NCBI GenBank assembly: GCA_002384815.1
Contig: DGBN01000065.1
Coordinates: 130,273 to 194,272, forward strand
DNA length: 64,000 nt
DNA from: Oxalobacteraceae bacterium UBA4003
GTDB taxonomy: Bacteria; Pseudomonadota; Gammaproteobacteria; Burkholderiales; Burkholderiaceae_D
Direction of reading: 5' to 3'
In this document: positions 16,255 through 23,982 of the stretch, in pieces
Position numbering within the stretch: position 1 is the stretch's first letter
Layout of the letters: every line of letters begins with the position of its first letter
Notes under the pieces: model-generated
Seen by the model: only the letters and a program-made list of their open reading frames with translations
Databases searched by the model: none
What the model was told of the DNA's origin: nothing
Program-made: the position numbers and the translations under genes

Positions 16255-17390
16255 GCTTTATCTTGTGAAGCTGCCGATGAGCGCAAATCAGTCTGATGCG
16301 GCTCACGATTTTGCCCGTCTAGGCTCGAGATTCTAGCTTTGTAGTTTAACATGACCAGCAGCAGCACAAGTAAAGCGGCGCAACCGTTATGCGCAACCGC
16401 AAGTGCCAGCGGCCACTTCAATGAAACGGTAGCAATCCCGATCACGATTTGCAAAACCAGTGCGGCCAACACACCACGTGCAGTGGCGTGCAAGCCGGGA
16501 ATCTGCAGCGCTTTCCATGCGGTCCAGCCAAGCACCGCCGCCACCACGAGCGCAAACACTCTGTGCGTCCAGTGAATCGCTGTCAGTGCATCGAAGGGAA
16601 GATAATCGCCGTCAGCAGTCTTGCCGAGTGCGCGCCACAGTGTAAAACCGTGTTCAAAATCCATCTGCGGCACCAGCGCACCATGACACAGCGGAAAATC
16701 GCTGCATGCCAGCGCAGCATAATTGGTGCTGACCCAACCGCCCAGCGCAATCTGCATGCCCAGCAACACCAGTGCAATCAGCGCGGGGGTTCGCAAGGTC
16801 AAGGCACGCGCATCGACGAAGGGATGATCCTTCTGTCGCGCGCCCAGCCAGGTCAGCATGCCGAGCAAGGTCATACCGAGCAAAAGATGTATCGTGACGA
16901 TAAGCGGCTGCAGTTTCATCGTCACGGTCCAAGCACCGAACGCGCCTTGCACACAGACAAAGAACAACAGCAGCATCGGATAACGCGGCGAGAAACGCGT
17001 GAGCGTACGACCGCTTTGCAACCAGAAGCGCCATGCAATCACCACCATGGCAATGATCAGTACACCTATGCCCATCGCCAGATAGCGATGAATCATTTCT
17101 ATCCAGGCTTTCATGACAGTCACCGGGCCATCCGGCATCAAGGCTTCTGCCGCGCGAATGTGCTCCAGCGCCTGCAAGGGATTGGCATGGCCATAGCAGC
17201 CTGGCCAGTCAGGACAACCCAGCCCCGAGTCAGTCAGTCGCGTGAAGGCGCCGAACATGATCACGTCAAAGGTGAGAAACATCGTCACCCATACCAGTTT
17301 GCGATACTTGTTCGGATCGCGGGAAGACCAGACGATCACGAATGCCAGCAAGGCAACGAACAGTCCCTTGCTGGCAAGTTGGAACAGCAT
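16251..17390 (-). CDS. ctaA: Heme A synthase (COX15/CtaA family)
   Basis: Oxidises the C8 methyl of heme O to a formyl group to give heme A. The integral membrane protein has about 379 aa and eight helices in two four-helix halves. Conserved histidines are seen in WIEMIHRYLA, VTIHLLLGM, HWTHRVFALV and VAHNGCAALL, the heme-binding positions. The start is ambiguous. ATG 17388-17390 gives MLFQLASKGL, typical of the family, whereas an in-frame TTG at 17403-17405 has GAAGG upstream and overlaps the preceding gene. Coupled to ctaB by ATGA. Confidence 0.93.
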   Translation of the reverse strand: MLFQLASKGLFVALLAFVIVWSSRDPNKYRKLVWVTMFLTFDVIMFGAFTRLTDSGLGCPDWPGCYGHANPLQALEHIRAAEALMPDGPVTVMKAWIEMIHRYLAMGIGVLIIAMVVIAWRFWLQSGRTLTRFSPRYPMLLLFFVCVQGAFGAWTVTMKLQPLIVTIHLLLGMTLLGMLTWLGARQKDHPFVDARALTLRTPALIALVLLGMQIALGGWVSTNYAALACSDFPLCHGALVPQMDFEHGFTLWRALGKTADGDYLPFDALTAIHWTHRVFALVVAAVLGWTAWKALQIPGLHATARGVLAALVLQIVIGIATVSLKWPLALAVAHNGCAALLVLLLVMLNYKARISSLDGQNREPHQTDLRSSAASQDKA

Positions 17391-17397
17391 GCCGGAA

Positions 17398-17982
17398 TCA
17401 GCCAATTGAAGAGGCCTTCAATAGTTTGATGATATCTTTCTTGATCTTGTTCGGATCGGCATCTTTCGGGAAGCGCATCATCAGATTGCCCAGAGGATCT
17501 ATCATGTAAATGTGATCGGCCATGGTGCTGCCCTCTTCCACCGGCAACCATGCGCGCACGGCCTCCTCTTTGGTGCGCAACATATTCGTGCCATCGAATT
17601 CACGTATCAATATTGTATCCAGCGGCTTGTCGTCGGTAATCAGCCAGACGCGTTCGATGCGCCCCATCTCCTTGCCTTGCGCGAGACGCAGCTGGCGCAT
17701 GTCATGCAATTTTTTTTCGCAGGCAGAGCGGCATTCACCGCCATCGACCTGCAGCATGATCCACTTTCCCTGATAGGCATCCAGCGCAATGGGCTTGCCG
17801 TCGAGGGCATGTGTGCCAAGTTCGGGAATCGGATACTCGCGCGGATCGATAAAAGCGCCGTAATTAGTGCGGCTTTGCGGCTTGATTACGTAGTAAGTCA
17901 GATACGACAGGATAATAGGCGATGCGCATGCCAGAATAACCAGAAATAACTTCCAGCGTCCTTTGTGTTTATTTTTTTCCAC
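17398..17982 (-). CDS. SCO-like thioredoxin-fold membrane protein of the oxidase assembly cluster
   Basis: A 194 aa protein with a single N-terminal membrane helix (about 11-32) and a periplasmic domain of SCO/thioredoxin type. A CRSAC motif (about 83-87) sits where SCO1 has its copper-binding CxxxC. The third-ligand His is not obvious: TMADHIYMID is a candidate. Proteins of this kind recur between surf1 and ctaA in Burkholderiales and are often left unnamed; a role in copper or thiol handling for the oxidase is inferred. It begins with GTG behind AGGAATTC, overlapping the end of surf1 by 14 bases. Confidence 0.8.
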   Translation of the reverse strand: MEKNKHKGRWKLFLVILACASPIILSYLTYYVIKPQSRTNYGAFIDPREYPIPELGTHALDGKPIALDAYQGKWIMLQVDGGECRSACEKKLHDMRQLRLAQGKEMGRIERVWLITDDKPLDTILIREFDGTNMLRTKEEAVRAWLPVEEGSTMADHIYMIDPLGNLMMRFPKDADPNKIKKDIIKLLKASSIG

Positions 17983-18682
17983 GTCGAATTCCTGTCACAA
18001 CAAAAAAAATGAATGCCATCGCAGCCAATGCGTACCACTGAAAAGCATAACCGCGATGTTTCTCCACGCCACTGGATGGCCGCGGCCAATCGCGCACCAG
18101 CCCATCGTGCGTATCGGATAACTGCTCAAGAAAAATCGGCTGCATGGCCAGTTTACTGCTTGCAGCAAAACTGGGGATATCAAGATTTTGCACGATGGCA
18201 TGCGCTTGCGGTACATCCAGCACTCCCAGCTGCATCACCGATCCTATCGAACGGCGCGCCGTACCTTCGATTTCAATTTCGCCGTCCGGCGTAACGATGG
18301 CCGGCAGCTTGGTGCGGTCAGCCGGGTTACGCGGAATCCAGCCGCGGGCAACCAGCACGTGCAGATTGCTGGATGCCATTTTAAATGGCATCAGCAGATA
18401 AAATCCGGCGACGCCATTGTGCGGCCGGTTGTCCAGATAGACAGGCCAATCGCGAAGAAACTCTCCCTTGAGCAGAACACGTCGGTATTCAAACTCTTCA
18501 GGGCTCTGCAACAAACCACTCAGCTGTATTACCGGCGCGGCCTGTCTTTCCTGCAACTGCGCCTCTATCGTTAGCTTTTCAACTGCTCTGCGTGTCTGCC
18601 ATTGCGCCAGCGACAAACCTATCACCACCGCGATTGCCGCGGCAACAAATGGAATGAACCTAAACCGAAAGGTGATTCGCAT
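17969..18682 (-). CDS. SURF1 family cytochrome oxidase biogenesis protein
   Basis: Supports heme A insertion into subunit I of the oxidase. The 237 aa protein has two membrane helices at its ends (about 7-27 and 212-232) flanking a periplasmic domain. SURF1 hallmarks are FEYRRVLLKGEF, RPHNGVAGFYLL and the C-terminal KHRGYAFQWYALA. It is the first gene of the minus-strand assembly group, divergent from the DUF2909 gene with 66 bases between their starts; the promoters must lie in that gap. Confidence 0.92.
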   Translation of the reverse strand: MRITFRFRFIPFVAAAIAVVIGLSLAQWQTRRAVEKLTIEAQLQERQAAPVIQLSGLLQSPEEFEYRRVLLKGEFLRDWPVYLDNRPHNGVAGFYLLMPFKMASSNLHVLVARGWIPRNPADRTKLPAIVTPDGEIEIEGTARRSIGSVMQLGVLDVPQAHAIVQNLDIPSFAASSKLAMQPIFLEQLSDTHDGLVRDWPRPSSGVEKHRGYAFQWYALAAMAFIFFVVTGIRRGKK

Positions 18683-18748
18683 TACAATATCACTTCACTC
18701 AATACACACTGCGTTAGCCAGGCTGATGCAACTCCCGAACTGTCCGCC

Positions 18749-18949
18749 ATGAAAATCGTTGTCGCCATTGCTTTTATCCTGATACTCGGCAGTCTTGGAT
18801 CAGCCCTGTTCTTTCTGATGAAAGACAAAGGAAAAAGCGACCGTACCGTCAAGGCACTGGCGATGCGCGTCGGCTTTTCGATCACCCTCTTTATTCTGGT
18901 GCTCGTTGCATACAAGCTGGGCTACATTCAACCGACCGGCATACGCTGA
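18749..18949 (+). CDS. DUF2909 twin transmembrane protein
   Basis: A 66 aa inner-membrane protein with two hydrophobic helices (about 3-22 and 38-57) separated by a short basic loop (KDKGKSDRT). This matches the DUF2909 family found within cytochrome oxidase clusters of many proteobacteria; the function is unknown, and oxidase assembly is inferred from context. ATG 18749 gives MKIVVAIAF; the longer open frame upstream to 18602 runs over the divergent surf1 start and is not protein-like. Confidence 0.85.
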   Translation: MKIVVAIAFILILGSLGSALFFLMKDKGKSDRTVKALAMRVGFSITLFILVLVAYKLGYIQPTGIR

Positions 18950-19006
18950 TTCCCGCACCAGGCAATCCCGACTTTTGCATCTAGCACAACACGTCGCTGC
19001 AATCGT

Positions 19007-19036
19007 AAAAAAGCCGCACCGAAGTGCGGCTTTTTT
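19007..19036 (+). terminator. Bidirectional terminator between DUF2909 and ctaE
   Basis: AGCCGCAC, loop CGAA, GTGCGGCT with A-tract before and T-tract after; serves convergent transcripts. Confidence 0.9.
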
Positions 19037-19065
19037 ATTTGTCTCGCAATTATTGCAAGCGCAAA

Positions 19066-19926
19066 TTACAACCAGTAAACAACCACGTACAAACCGAGCC
19101 AAACCACGTCGACAAAGTGCCAGTACCAGGCCGCGCCTTCAAACGCGAAATGATTGTCGGCTGTGAAATGACCTTTCAGTAGACGATACAAAACCACGCT
19201 CAGCATGATCGCTCCCAAAGTCACATGGAAACCATGGAAACCGGTCAGCAGGAAGAAAGTCGAACCATAAACACCGGATGTCAGCTTCAGGTTCAGGTCG
19301 CTGTATGCATGCATGTATTCATACACCTGAAAGCCCATGAAAATCGCGCCCAGCAGCACCGTTGCTGCCAGCCAGAACGCTGTCTTGCCGCGATGATTTT
19401 CACGCAATGCATGATGTGAAATTGTCAGCGTTACGCCGGACAACAACAGCAATGCAGTATTAATGGTTGGGATCCAGAACGGGCCCATGGTCGTGAACGC
19501 TTCCACCGTGCCGGCAGGACCGACATTCCCCCAATGTGCAGAAAAATCAGGCCACAGAATCTTGTGATCCAGATCGCCCAGCCATGGCATGCTGATGCTG
19601 CGTGCATAAAACAAGGCACCGAAGAACGCTGCAAAAAACATGACTTCGGAAAAGATAAACCAGCTCATGCTCCAGCGGAATGACGCATCGATGCGTTTGT
19701 TGTACATGCCGCCTTCGGATTCGCCGATCGCATCGCCAAACCATTTGTACAGCACGACGAGAAAACCCAGCAGGCCGGCCCAGGTAAGATACGAACCCCA
19801 GCTGGCATCATTGACCCAGGCAGATGCGCCCAGCATCAGTATGAGTAGCGATATACCCGCCGCCGCCGGCCATCTGGACGGGCCAGGCACGAAATAATAG
19901 GGCGCATTCGCGTGTTGAGCACTCAT
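19066..19926 (-). CDS. ctaE: Cytochrome c oxidase subunit III
   Basis: Core membrane subunit of the aa3 oxidase. The 286 aa protein has seven helices and the family motifs RWSMSWFIFSEVMFFAAFFGALF, NTALLLLSGVTLT, THHALRE-like SHHALRENHRG and the C-terminal WYWHFVDVVWLGLYVVVYW. I chose the ATG at 19924-19926 (MSAQHANAPYYF) because GGGAG lies six bases upstream; an in-frame ATG six bases earlier has no room for a ribosome-binding site. Last gene of the ctaC-ctaD-small-ctaG-ctaE operon. Confidence 0.95.
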   Translation of the reverse strand: MSAQHANAPYYFVPGPSRWPAAAGISLLILMLGASAWVNDASWGSYLTWAGLLGFLVVLYKWFGDAIGESEGGMYNKRIDASFRWSMSWFIFSEVMFFAAFFGALFYARSISMPWLGDLDHKILWPDFSAHWGNVGPAGTVEAFTTMGPFWIPTINTALLLLSGVTLTISHHALRENHRGKTAFWLAATVLLGAIFMGFQVYEYMHAYSDLNLKLTSGVYGSTFFLLTGFHGFHVTLGAIMLSVVLYRLLKGHFTADNHFAFEGAAWYWHFVDVVWLGLYVVVYWL

Positions 19927-19955
19927 CTCCATCTCCCAATACAAAATTCAAATAG

Positions 19956-20018
19956 TTACGATGCAACGGCAACTTCAACCAACATCACAAGCACCGTCAT
20001 AAAAACCCGTTTCGACAT
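19956..20018 (-). CDS. Putative 20-residue membrane peptide between ctaG and ctaE
   Basis: An open frame of 21 codons encoding MSKRVFMTVLVMLVEVAVAS. It has a basic start and a hydrophobic body, and AGGGAA lies seven bases before its ATG. Many Burkholderiales carry a small membrane protein gene (DUF2970) at this place; this could be a remnant or a miniature replacement, or simply chance. No other support. Confidence 0.25.
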   Translation of the reverse strand: MSKRVFMTVLVMLVEVAVAS

Positions 20019-20045
20019 CGGCTTATTCCCTATGCCAATGTCCCA

Positions 20046-20624
20046 TCACCCTGCTGTTGCCGGCTTCACCGTCGCCTGTTTTTCAGGTTTGGCAATTTCA
20101 AAGAAAGTATAGGACAAGGTAATCGTCTTTACATCCTTGGGTAAAGCCGGATCCAGATAAAACACTACCGGCATTTGCTTGGCCTGGCTAGGCTCCAGTG
20201 TTTGCTGCTGGAAACAGAAACATTCCACTTTCTTGAAATGCACTGCTGCCTGCTGCGGTGCATAACTTGGAATTGCCTGAGCCTCCACGCTGCGTGTCTG
20301 CGTATTCACTACCTCGTACAACACCTGGCTCATTTCACCCGGATGCACTTGCATGCTGTTTACCGTTGGGCGAAACCGGAATGGCCCGGTCGTATTCGCA
20401 TCAAACTCAATCGTAATGGTTCTGCTCTTGTCGATTTGCGAATTGTCGATAGGCTTTACCTTCATCTCTTGCGAGGTCAGGATATTGACGCCAGTCAATT
20501 CGCAAATCTGTTTGTAGATCGGAACCAGCAAATAACCGAAACCAAACATCATCACCGCAATCACGGCCAGCTTGCCGAACATACGGCCATTCAACTTGCC
20601 GGTCGATTCCGTCTGATTTTCCAT
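20046..20624 (-). CDS. ctaG: Cytochrome c oxidase assembly protein CtaG/Cox11
   Basis: Delivers copper to the CuB site of subunit I. The 192 aa protein has one N-terminal membrane anchor (about 18-38) and a periplasmic immunoglobulin-like domain. It carries the Cox11 copper motif ECFCFQQQ and the conserved MPVVFYLDP sequence. It starts six bases after the 34-codon gene upstream, with GGACAAG as ribosome-binding site. Part of the ctaC operon. Confidence 0.95.
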   Translation of the reverse strand: MENQTESTGKLNGRMFGKLAVIAVMMFGFGYLLVPIYKQICELTGVNILTSQEMKVKPIDNSQIDKSRTITIEFDANTTGPFRFRPTVNSMQVHPGEMSQVLYEVVNTQTRSVEAQAIPSYAPQQAAVHFKKVECFCFQQQTLEPSQAKQMPVVFYLDPALPKDVKTITLSYTFFEIAKPEKQATVKPATAG

Positions 20625-20630
20625 CTTGTC

Positions 20631-20735
20631 CTAACTAAACCACAAGCGCTTTGCGATCACGCTCAGCATGAAACCCGCTGCGATGACAGCCAGGATGAGA
20701 CCCGTGCGCAAATTACGCTTTTTTTGATCCGTCAT
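20631..20735 (-). CDS. Cytochrome oxidase small assembly protein (34 aa)
   Basis: A 35-codon frame starting at ATG 20733-20735. It encodes a basic N-terminus MTDQKKRNLRTG, a single hydrophobic helix (about 12-28) and the end KRLWFS. Its position between ctaD and ctaG, size and topology match the short peptides annotated in Burkholderiales as cytochrome oxidase small assembly proteins. It ends six bases before the ctaG ATG, so the genes are probably coupled. A GC-rich hairpin lies just upstream. Function inferred from context. Confidence 0.75.
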   Translation of the reverse strand: MTDQKKRNLRTGLILAVIAAGFMLSVIAKRLWFS

Positions 20736-20740
20736 GTGAA

Positions 20741-20758
20741 GGCGGGCTTACGCCCGCC
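20741..20758 (-). other. GC-rich hairpin after ctaD
   Basis: GGCGGGC, loop of four, GCCCGCC. It lies seven bases past the ctaD stop and directly before the 34-codon gene. There is no T-run, so it more likely stabilises the 3' end of the ctaD message or tunes downstream translation than terminates. Confidence 0.55.
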
Positions 20759-20765
20759 ACTCCAT

Positions 20766-22367
20766 TTATTTAACAGTCGGTGGTGTTTCAAACGTGTGGA
20801 ACGGTGCTGGACTAGGCACAGTCCATTCCAAACCTTCTGCACCATCCCAAGGTTTGTCAGCCGCCGGTTTGCCACCGCGAATCGATGGGATTACCACGGC
20901 AAACAGGAAGTACAGCTGCATCAGACCAAAACCAAGACCGCCGATCGATGCGATCACGTTGAAGTCGGTGAACTGCGCCGGATAATCAGCATAACGACGT
21001 GGCATACCCGCCAATCCCAGGAAGTGCATAGGGAAGAAGGTAATGTTAAACAGGATCAGCGAACCCCAGAAATGGATCTTGCCGCGGGTTTCGTCGTACA
21101 TGAAACCAGTCCACTTCGGACCCCAGTAGTAGAACCCGGCAAACAAGGCAAACAGGGAGCCGGCCACCAGCACATAGTGGAAATGGGCAACCACGTAATA
21201 GGTATCCTGCAACTGGATGTCGATCGGCGTCACCGCCAGAATCAGACCGGTAAAACCACCAATCGTGAACACGAAGATAAAGCCGATCGCGAACAGCATA
21301 GGCGTTTCGAAGGTCATCGAACCGCGCCACATCGTCGCGATCCAGTTGAAAATCTTGACGCCGGTCGGAACCGCAATCAGCATCGTCGCATACATGAAGA
21401 ACAGCTGGGCAGTCACCGGCATGCCGGTAGTGAACATGTGATGCGCCCACACCATGAATGACAGGATCGCGATCGAAGCGGTTGCATACACCATCGATGC
21501 ATAACCGAACAATTGTTTGCGCGCAAAGGTTGGAATGATGTGCGACACGATACCGAAGGCCGGCAGAATCATGATGTACACCTCTGGATGTCCGAAGAAC
21601 CAGAAGATGTGCTGATACATGACAGGATCGCCGCCGCCAGCTGCGTTAAAGAATGATGTACCGAAATGACGGTCGGTCAATGTCATCGTGATCGCGCCAG
21701 CCAGCACCGGCATCACGGCGATCAGCAGGTAAGCAGTAATCAACCAGGTCCAGCAGAACATAGGCAACTTCATCAGCGTCATGCCAGGTGCGCGCATGTT
21801 CAGAATGGTAACGATGATGTTGATCGAACCCATGATCGACGACGCGCCCATGATATGCAGCGCAAAAATCGCCATATCCATGCCTGGCCCCATTTGCGTC
21901 GACAGCGGCGCATACAGCGTCCAGCCGGCAGCAGTTGCACCGCCAGGTACGAAGAACGAGACCACCAGCAGAATTGCAGCCGGCGGCAACAACCAGAACG
22001 AGAAGTTGTTCATGCGCGCAAATGCCATGTCGGATGCACCGATTTGCAGCGGCACCATCCAGTTGGCGAAACCGACGAAGGCCGGCATGATCGCGCCGAA
22101 CACCATCATGATGCCGTGCATCGTGGTCAACTGGTTGAAGAACTCAGGTTGCATCAATTGCAAACCAGGCTGGAACAATTCTGCACGAATCAACATCGCC
22201 AGGAAACCGCCAGACAGCAGCATGGTGAAAGAGAACCACAGATACAGCGTACCAATATCCTTGTGATTCGTCGCATATACCCAACGACGCCAGCCATGCG
22301 GATGATCGTGCGCATGGTCATGGTCGTGCGAGTGATCGTGTGCTTGATCGACTGCGGTTGTGCTCAT
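20766..22367 (-). CDS. ctaD: Cytochrome c oxidase subunit I
   Basis: Catalytic subunit carrying heme a, heme a3 and CuB. The 533 aa protein has twelve helices with TNHKDIGTLY at the start, WFFGHPEVYIMILPAFG (CuB His and crosslinked Tyr), MVWAHHMFTTG and VAHFHYVL (heme ligands). The N-terminus has an unusual His/Asp-rich stretch (DHSHDHDHAHDH, about 10-21) that could hold metal. ATG at 22365-22367 follows AGGAG; an in-frame TTG 18 bases upstream precedes that site. Second gene of the ctaC operon. Confidence 0.97.
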   Translation of the reverse strand: MSTTAVDQAHDHSHDHDHAHDHPHGWRRWVYATNHKDIGTLYLWFSFTMLLSGGFLAMLIRAELFQPGLQLMQPEFFNQLTTMHGIMMVFGAIMPAFVGFANWMVPLQIGASDMAFARMNNFSFWLLPPAAILLVVSFFVPGGATAAGWTLYAPLSTQMGPGMDMAIFALHIMGASSIMGSINIIVTILNMRAPGMTLMKLPMFCWTWLITAYLLIAVMPVLAGAITMTLTDRHFGTSFFNAAGGGDPVMYQHIFWFFGHPEVYIMILPAFGIVSHIIPTFARKQLFGYASMVYATASIAILSFMVWAHHMFTTGMPVTAQLFFMYATMLIAVPTGVKIFNWIATMWRGSMTFETPMLFAIGFIFVFTIGGFTGLILAVTPIDIQLQDTYYVVAHFHYVLVAGSLFALFAGFYYWGPKWTGFMYDETRGKIHFWGSLILFNITFFPMHFLGLAGMPRRYADYPAQFTDFNVIASIGGLGFGLMQLYFLFAVVIPSIRGGKPAADKPWDGAEGLEWTVPSPAPFHTFETPPTVK

Positions 22368-22385
22368 CTCAATCTCCTGATTCAA

Positions 22386-23546
22386 TTACTTGCGCGCAGC
22401 CAGCACTTCAGCCGGTTGAACAATGTTTTCCGCAGCCTTGTTGGACCAGTGATTGCGGGTATAGGTAATCACTGCCGCAATTTCGGTATCCGACAACACA
22501 GACTTCCATGCTGGCATGGCGCCCTTGCCTTCCATCACCATATCGATATTGGCCGCTTTCGGTCCAATGACGATAGGCGAAGCATCCAGTGCAGGGAAGC
22601 TGCCAGGCACACCTTTGCCGTTTGCCTGATGGCAGGCGATACAGTTCGAGGTATAGACTTTTTCGCCACGCTGCACCAGCTCGTCCACAGTCCAGGTCTT
22701 GTTAGGATCGTCTGCATTGGCAGCCATTTCCTTTTTCTTGCCATCGACCCAGAGCTTGTAATCTTCATCGCTGACGACATTGACAACGATAGGCATGAAA
22801 GCGTGATCCTTGCCGCACAATTCCGCGCACTGACCGCGATAGGTACCGATTTTCTCGGCCTTGAACCATGCATCGCGTACAAAACCGGGGATCGCATCCT
22901 GTTTGACGCCGAACGACGGAATCATCCACGAGTGGATAACATCGTTTGCAGTCAGGACGATACGGATTTTCTTGTTGACCGGAACCACGACAGGATTATC
23001 AACTTCAATCAGATAATTTTCGCTTTTGGCCAGGGAGGAATCGGTAATTTGCTCACGCGGCGTCGCCAGATTGGAAAGGAAACCGATGCCTTCGCCTTCG
23101 CCAGCCAGGTAGTCGTAACCCCATTTCCATTGCATGCCGGTGGCTTTAATGGTGATGTCGGCATTCGACGTATCCTTCATCGCCACCACGGTCTTGGTCG
23201 CCGGCAGCGCCATACCGATAACAATCAGGAAAGGAATCACCGTCCATGCGATTTCAACTGCGGTACTTTCGTGGAAAGTAGCTGATTTATGTCCGAGCGA
23301 TTTGCGGTGCTTGATGATCGAGTAGAACATCACGCCGAACACGGCAAGGAAAATCACCAGGCAGATGATCAACATCAAGGTGTGCAGCGAATAGATCTGT
23401 TCAGCGATCTGTGTCACAGGTTGATGAAAGTTCAACTGGCGTACTGCCGGGCCGCCCGGGCTATCAGTCACCGCCCAAGACGGCAAAGTTGCCGTCAGGA
23501 GCGACGCACCGAGCATCAAAGATTGAAGGCGCTTCGCATGTTTCAT
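22386..23546 (-). CDS. ctaC: Cytochrome c oxidase subunit II with fused cytochrome c domain
   Basis: Receives electrons from cytochrome c. The 386 aa protein has a signal peptide ending near SWA (25), two membrane helices (about 57-80 and 95-117) and a cupredoxin domain with the CuA ligands in GQCAELCGKDHAFM. A C-terminal cytochrome c domain follows, with heme site CIACH and distal Met in GAMPAW. This caa3-type fusion means the soluble donor cytochrome is built in. First gene of the oxidase operon. Confidence 0.96.
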   Translation of the reverse strand: MKHAKRLQSLMLGASLLTATLPSWAVTDSPGGPAVRQLNFHQPVTQIAEQIYSLHTLMLIICLVIFLAVFGVMFYSIIKHRKSLGHKSATFHESTAVEIAWTVIPFLIVIGMALPATKTVVAMKDTSNADITIKATGMQWKWGYDYLAGEGEGIGFLSNLATPREQITDSSLAKSENYLIEVDNPVVVPVNKKIRIVLTANDVIHSWMIPSFGVKQDAIPGFVRDAWFKAEKIGTYRGQCAELCGKDHAFMPIVVNVVSDEDYKLWVDGKKKEMAANADDPNKTWTVDELVQRGEKVYTSNCIACHQANGKGVPGSFPALDASPIVIGPKAANIDMVMEGKGAMPAWKSVLSDTEIAAVITYTRNHWSNKAAENIVQPAEVLAARK

Positions 23547-23982
23547 GATTTCCTCAAAAGCCCAAATTAAGAATTCTGTTAACCGCCGGGCCTACCGCCT
23601 GCCCCAGCTCCTGACGCCGTTCTTGCATGAACATGCGCTTCTTGTATTCCGTAAGGAATCACCCCACTTAATATCGTGCAACTGACAATTCCATGACCAT
23701 CCAGCGATTGCACCATACTGACTGGCTCAATCCAAGGCCAAGGCTGATACTTGATAGCCGAGCGCGCGGACGCAAATCGCGCTCGCGCAAAACCGTCGAA
23801 GTATAAGGCGGAAAGGGCGGCGTTATCAAGTATAAAAACAAATGACAACACTCACGCCGCGCAAGGCTTTCGGCCGTCTTCTTCAGTTCAAATGCAGCAG
23901 GTGCACAGCTTTTTGCGATCTGCCGCACAAAATAGCTGTGACTTCCACGACACAAAAATCGATATCATTTAAGCAATCATCT
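23547..23982. other. Intergenic region upstream of ctaC
   Basis: About 436 bases between the ctaC start and the end of the bioC-like gene. The open frames here have no ribosome-binding site or family character. The region holds the presumed oxidase promoter and its long leader. Confidence 0.6.
23800..23829 (-). promoter_or_regulatory. Probable promoter of the ctaC oxidase operon
   Basis: On the minus strand, TTGATA (23824-23829), an 18-base spacer and TATACT (23800-23805). This is a good sigma-70 match in an otherwise geneless region, pointing towards ctaC. It implies a leader of about 245 bases before the ctaC start. Confidence 0.5.

Noticed and set aside
20175..23285. Long plus-strand frames opposite ctaG, ctaD and ctaC
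   Set aside because: They are His/Gln/Arg-rich shadow translations of highly conserved oxidase genes on the minus strand.
23579..23955. Two minus-strand frames of about 90 codons upstream of ctaC
   Set aside because: They overlap each other and the presumed promoter, with no ribosome-binding site or recognisable protein features.
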